Shown piece after piece: positions 60,569 to 64,000 of a stretch of 64,000 nucleotides of DNA. The notes below the pieces were generated by a model that saw nothing but the letters and a program-made list of their open reading frames with translations, did not search any database and was not told the origin of the DNA. The stretch lies in assembly GCA_033398695.1 (NCBI GenBank), contig CM065814.1:18844358-18908357 (forward strand), written 5' to 3'. The DNA is from Orobanche coerulescens (Eukaryota > Streptophyta > Magnoliopsida > Lamiales > Orobanchaceae). Both the position numbers and the translations under genes were made by a program. The first letter of the stretch is position 1. Every line of letters begins with the position of its first letter.

Positions 60569-62879
60569 GGGCCGAGGCAGTAGGGCAGTGGGGGTACTGG
60601 ACTCGGTGGATCGGCAGGTAGCGCACGCTATTGCCGGAGACTACGTACGCTACGGCCGGCAGGTAGCGCACGCTACGGCCGGAAGGCTGCGCACGCTACC
60701 TGGTCGAGCAGTCTAGTCCAGGAGGTCACTGGATTGCGGCCTGGGCCGATAGCGCGCGCTAGCTCGGCAGCCTAGCGCACGCTAGTCCGGCCCAGTATAA
60801 ATGTGGCTGAGCAGCCTCATTTTCATGCATTTTTCATTTCCTTTCTTTTCGATCCGCGGCTGGAGCTTTTTAGGTGACGAAGCCATGTTTTTTAACAATA
60901 AATCCACGAAGTTCTTGAGTTCATAACATCAATCAATCATCCGTTATCATCCTTTGATCCAGCGAATCAAGGTAATCTTCCTTAGAACCCTAATTTCGTG
61001 AATTTAGGGGTTTTTGCATTTTTGTCCGATTCGTTCCGTGTTGTTGATTAATTCAAGATGGGTATGATTAATCTTGGTAGTATTCTTGTGTTTAACATCA
61101 TTTAATCCATTGTTCTTCGTCGAATCGAAGTATATTTCTTGATTTCCTTCGAATCGACTTTTTGGGGGATTTGTTCTCGATCTCGTTTTCCATCCATTTT
61201 TGTTGGATAAATTGTTGTCAAATGATGTTGTTAAACATCTACTATGGATTGTATATCCATATTTCGGTTTGGAATTCCATTTTCATGTTTTGGTCGGTCG
61301 ATTTGCGTTCTTGGCCGTTTGGGGGAAAACCTTGAACTTTCGTCGTTTGTTCTTTGAATTCAGCGACTTTGGGTCGTCCTTTGGAATCCATTTTCATTTT
61401 TGTTATTGTTGTTCGTAGTTTATTGTCGCGGGTTAGCGTTCGGTGGAGTCGGCGGGTTCGTGGTCGGTTCGTGCCAACCTACTTCAGTCGATTCTTCGCG
61501 TTTGTGATTACTCGAGGCAAGTACCTTGTCCATACAATTCTTGTTTTATGAATATGATAATTAGTGATTGTCTCCTTGTGTTTATTTGATCGTTTGAATC
61601 TCACTTTCATATATTCGGTTAGCCTTGTTAAAGGCCCTCTTTCAAAACACGCGTGTTTTGTGGACATTGTGTTCGTGGATGGTTACGTGAATTACTATGA
61701 ATACACTTGGTGTTGTTGTTGTGCTTTGATAATATATATGTATATATATTATCTCTTATTGGTGTGTTGTAATTTGACCATTGCGTCGTGTATTATGTTT
61801 GTTGCCATTGAGTGAATTACTTGGATATTATTAATGTGATATGTTATTTATGTGAATGTGTGGATATGGTTGAAGGTCTACGGTGACACATGGCACGTGA
61901 TCATGTGGTCAGGATGCAACAAGTGATTAATCCAGCCGTGAGAGCCTGAGATAATCTACGGTGGCACATGGCATGCGATCATGTGGCCAGGATGTAACAA
62001 GCGATTGATCCAACCGTGAGATGTGTGTGATTTGTTTCGCTAGCCAGCTCGGGAGGGTCCTTCGAGGCCTCGAGTGGGATTTGTGGCTTCGTCCCGGTCC
62101 TAGGCGATGCGCGTGCGTGATTATGTTTTGTTGATTTTATGTCCGTCGAGGACACGTGATGTTGGGCTCTGGCCCTGTGAATTGTTGTCGGTTTTCTATT
62201 TGAGAAAACAAAACTTTTGGGCTGTGACCCCTGTTGATTTTGGTAATAGAATGATTCTGAAATCCTAAGTTGTTTTCTATTAAAACTCTCGATGGCATTT
62301 TAAACTGTTTTATAAATTGTTTCCCTTGATTTTTATGATCTTTCGGTCTTGGAATGTTTTAGCCAAACTCATGCCTCGAGAAGTACTTTTCGTTACGTTT
62401 AGATCTTTGAGGATTCCTGGTTATTGTTATTCGTGGAATGTGAATTGTATGGCTCGTATTTGCACTTTGTTCTTGCACTAGCAAAACAGTGGAGTTTTGC
62501 TAACCCCCGAGTATTCGGGGGTGGATGTCTGTTTTTGCATTCAGGTTTGGGAGCATAACACAGGGTCGGCACGAAGGATGATGAAAGATGAACGATACTA
62601 ATCACACGAGGACCCGTTTGATGTCATATTGGTTTAATTGTATTTTACTTCCGCTGCAGTATTCTTTCCCCGTTGTACGGGAGTGTGTTGTATTCGACCC
62701 CTGCGTGGGCATGTATCGTAATTGAGTTGTATGTATTTATTGAAAGACCAAATCGGTCTACTGAGTCATTTTAGCCTTAAAGGCGTTGTTGAGTTGTTCG
62801 GTTTTGTTACCAGCCTGGTAGAACCTCGAGGAAATGTTCTACGGCGTATAATATCCCTGAGCGGATTGGGGGTGTTACA
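60569..62879 (+). repeat. A3 5' LTR, right part
   Basis: Continues the palindrome array (60610-60785), then TATAAAT (60796-60802) and a leader like that of A2. It has CAAGTACCTTG (about 61516), two minisatellite units (61870-62020), the inverted repeat GACCAAATCGGTC (62746-62758) and the LTR end at 62879. Confidence 0.9.
60796..60802 (+). promoter_or_regulatory. LTR TATA box, A3
   Basis: TATAAAT directly after the palindrome array. It would drive transcription of A3 if active. Confidence 0.6.
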
Positions 62880-62883
62880 TAAA

Positions 62884-62913
62884 TGGTATCGGAGCGTAGG
62901 TTGTGGAAACCTA
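62884..62913 (+). promoter_or_regulatory. Primer binding site and adjacent hairpin, A3
   Basis: TGGTATCGGAGC (62884-62895) followed by TAGGTT-GTGGA-AACCTA (62897-62913). Confidence 0.85.
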
Positions 62914-64000
62914 GGCTGTCGGGTTTAGTGGTGTCTGTTGAGTTTTGCCTTGTCGGATTTTGTCTGACTGAGTCATGTCGCGACGCGTCATCTGAGTTGG
63001 TTTGTCGTGATTAGTATCGTCGGGCGGTCATCATCTTCGTGTGACCTGTGGATGTAAGTCTCCCTTCTTTGTGTTTGTGCCTCGCCTGATGCGAGTTATA
63101 GGTATCATGAGTTAATTGACGGAATCCTCTTATGGATTTTGATTTCGTGATATGTGGTTAATTGACTCTCATATTTCGTTCATATGAGGAGTAGTGTTGC
63201 TGGATTGCGCATGTTGGACTGTGTTTCTTGTATCCGTTGTGTGAGTTCTTTTGTAATGGTTTTTGGTATTTTACCGAATGAGTTTTATTTTGAAAACCGA
63301 TTCCCTTAACCGAGTTTTTGGCATTATGGCCTTGATCATTTTGGCGAAATTCTTATGACGGTATTTAGTATTTCGGTAAATGGCATTCGTGAGTTTTTGA
63401 AATATTACCGTCATCGGCCTTTTTTTTGGCGTTTTTGTAAATGGTTTTATCCTAATGGATTCCGGCGCGGGACCCACGGCGCTATAATATTTCGTGTAAT
63501 TACCTGAATTTTTTTTTGGGCATTCTAGCCCATTGAATTATCTTTGAAAACCTTGAGTATCTTAGAAAATAAATTTCGAGACGTACTTTCAAAATGAATT
63601 ATTTTCTCGTGGTACATCCAATGTGCCACAATATGTTTCAAAATTCTTCTACCTCGAGGACCAAAATGTTTTGAGTTATTTTCAATATTTTAGAAACACT
63701 TTTACTTAGACCCGATGGTCGAATATTCTAAAAGTTTTACACTAAAGGGAAAGTGTCCTCATTTTTGTTCAAACGCAAGATGATTTTCAAAGTCTCGATA
63801 ATGGTGTTTGTACTACTTTTTGAAAGGTGATACTCAATATCAACAAGTGTTTCCAGAATCTTTCTTTTTTTTCGAAGGTGGTTTTCGTTTTTTTTAAAAC
63901 CTATCATTCCTGTTTGCAGTCTAGGAATGTATGTATGATATTCACATTGTCGTTAGAATGTTAGCTCCCGAGTATGATGGAATTGGTGGCGTGAATGTTG
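62914..64000 (+). other. A3 interior, non-coding, with LTR-end-like stretch
   Basis: No coding domain seen. The segment 63180-63500 resembles the last 370 bases of the B LTR (38820-39190). It includes GGGACCCACGGCGCTATAAT at 63470, where B has GGGCCCACGGCGCTGTAATA, but it lacks the GTTACA terminus. Confidence 0.6.

Larger units (their letters stand above)
50567..64000 (+). mobile_element. Element A3 (family A, LARD-like), interrupted by D, runs off right edge
   Basis: The 5' LTR starts TGTAATATCCGCAATTTTCG at 50567 and ends GGGGGTGTTACA at 62879, with D between 51217 and 60563. The LTR alone is about 2.96 kb. The interior starts at 62880 and matches the A1 interior in inverse orientation. 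No coding capacity is visible in the 1.1 kb seen. The left flank is AAACT; the partner is outside the window. Confidence 0.9.

Overview
The window is repeat-rich plant nuclear DNA, most likely from an angiosperm. It holds nested long-terminal-repeat (LTR) retrotransposons with tRNA-iMet-type primer binding sites, Tekay/Del-like Ty3-gypsy elements carrying a chromodomain, SIRE-like Copia remnants, MITE-like and Helitron-like relics, and AT-rich intergenic DNA. I see no intact host gene and no tRNA or rRNA gene.

Layout. 1-6168: minus-strand element A1 (family A), with the end of its 3' LTR (1-673), a non-coding interior (674-3348) and its 5' LTR (3349-6168). 6169-8840: an unusual single-copy-looking segment with a cysteine-rich virus-like ORF (6360-6890), a decayed LOG-like (cytokinin-activation family) ORF (7171-7836) and an array of short hairpins (8306-8833). 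8840-11800: AT-rich intergenic DNA, a short Copia-type LTR, a Helitron-like terminus and a MITE-like relic. 11822-13980 and 41253-42745: a truncated minus-strand SIRE-like Copia element (E). Its leader is split by a solo LTR of family A (A2, 13983-41249, target duplication ACTTG). A2 is itself split by a minus-strand family-B element (15005-35502) and by a plus-strand solo LTR of family B (35525-39193, target duplication CCTAT). The B element is split by the complete plus-strand element C (19627-30332), a Tekay-like chromovirus with recognisable but broken gag, protease, RT, RNase H, integrase and chromodomain. 42746-46590: a second SIRE-like remnant (F) with an env-like ORF and a 3' LTR. 46690-50566: gypsy gag fragment, MITE and intergenic DNA. 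50567-64000: plus-strand element A3, whose 5' LTR is split by the complete minus-strand element D (51217-60563, target duplication CTAGC). The interior of A3 runs off the right end.

How it works together. C and D have the full gag-pol layout but carry nonsense codons and frameshifts. A and B have LTRs of about 2.8-3.7 kb around interiors of about 2.4-2.7 kb with no coding capacity, so they look like LARD-type elements that would need enzymes supplied in trans. All four families share cis modules: TGTAATA...GTTACA termini, a hairpin after the primer binding site, a hairpin before the polypurine tract, minisatellite cassettes in the LTR, and arrays of near-palindromes of type TTAGCGCACGCTAA or TTACGTACGTAA upstream of the LTR TATA box. 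The points most worth following are the 6.2-8.8 kb segment, the palindrome arrays shared between LTR families, and the 7.3 kb inverted repeat made by two B LTRs 22 bp apart.
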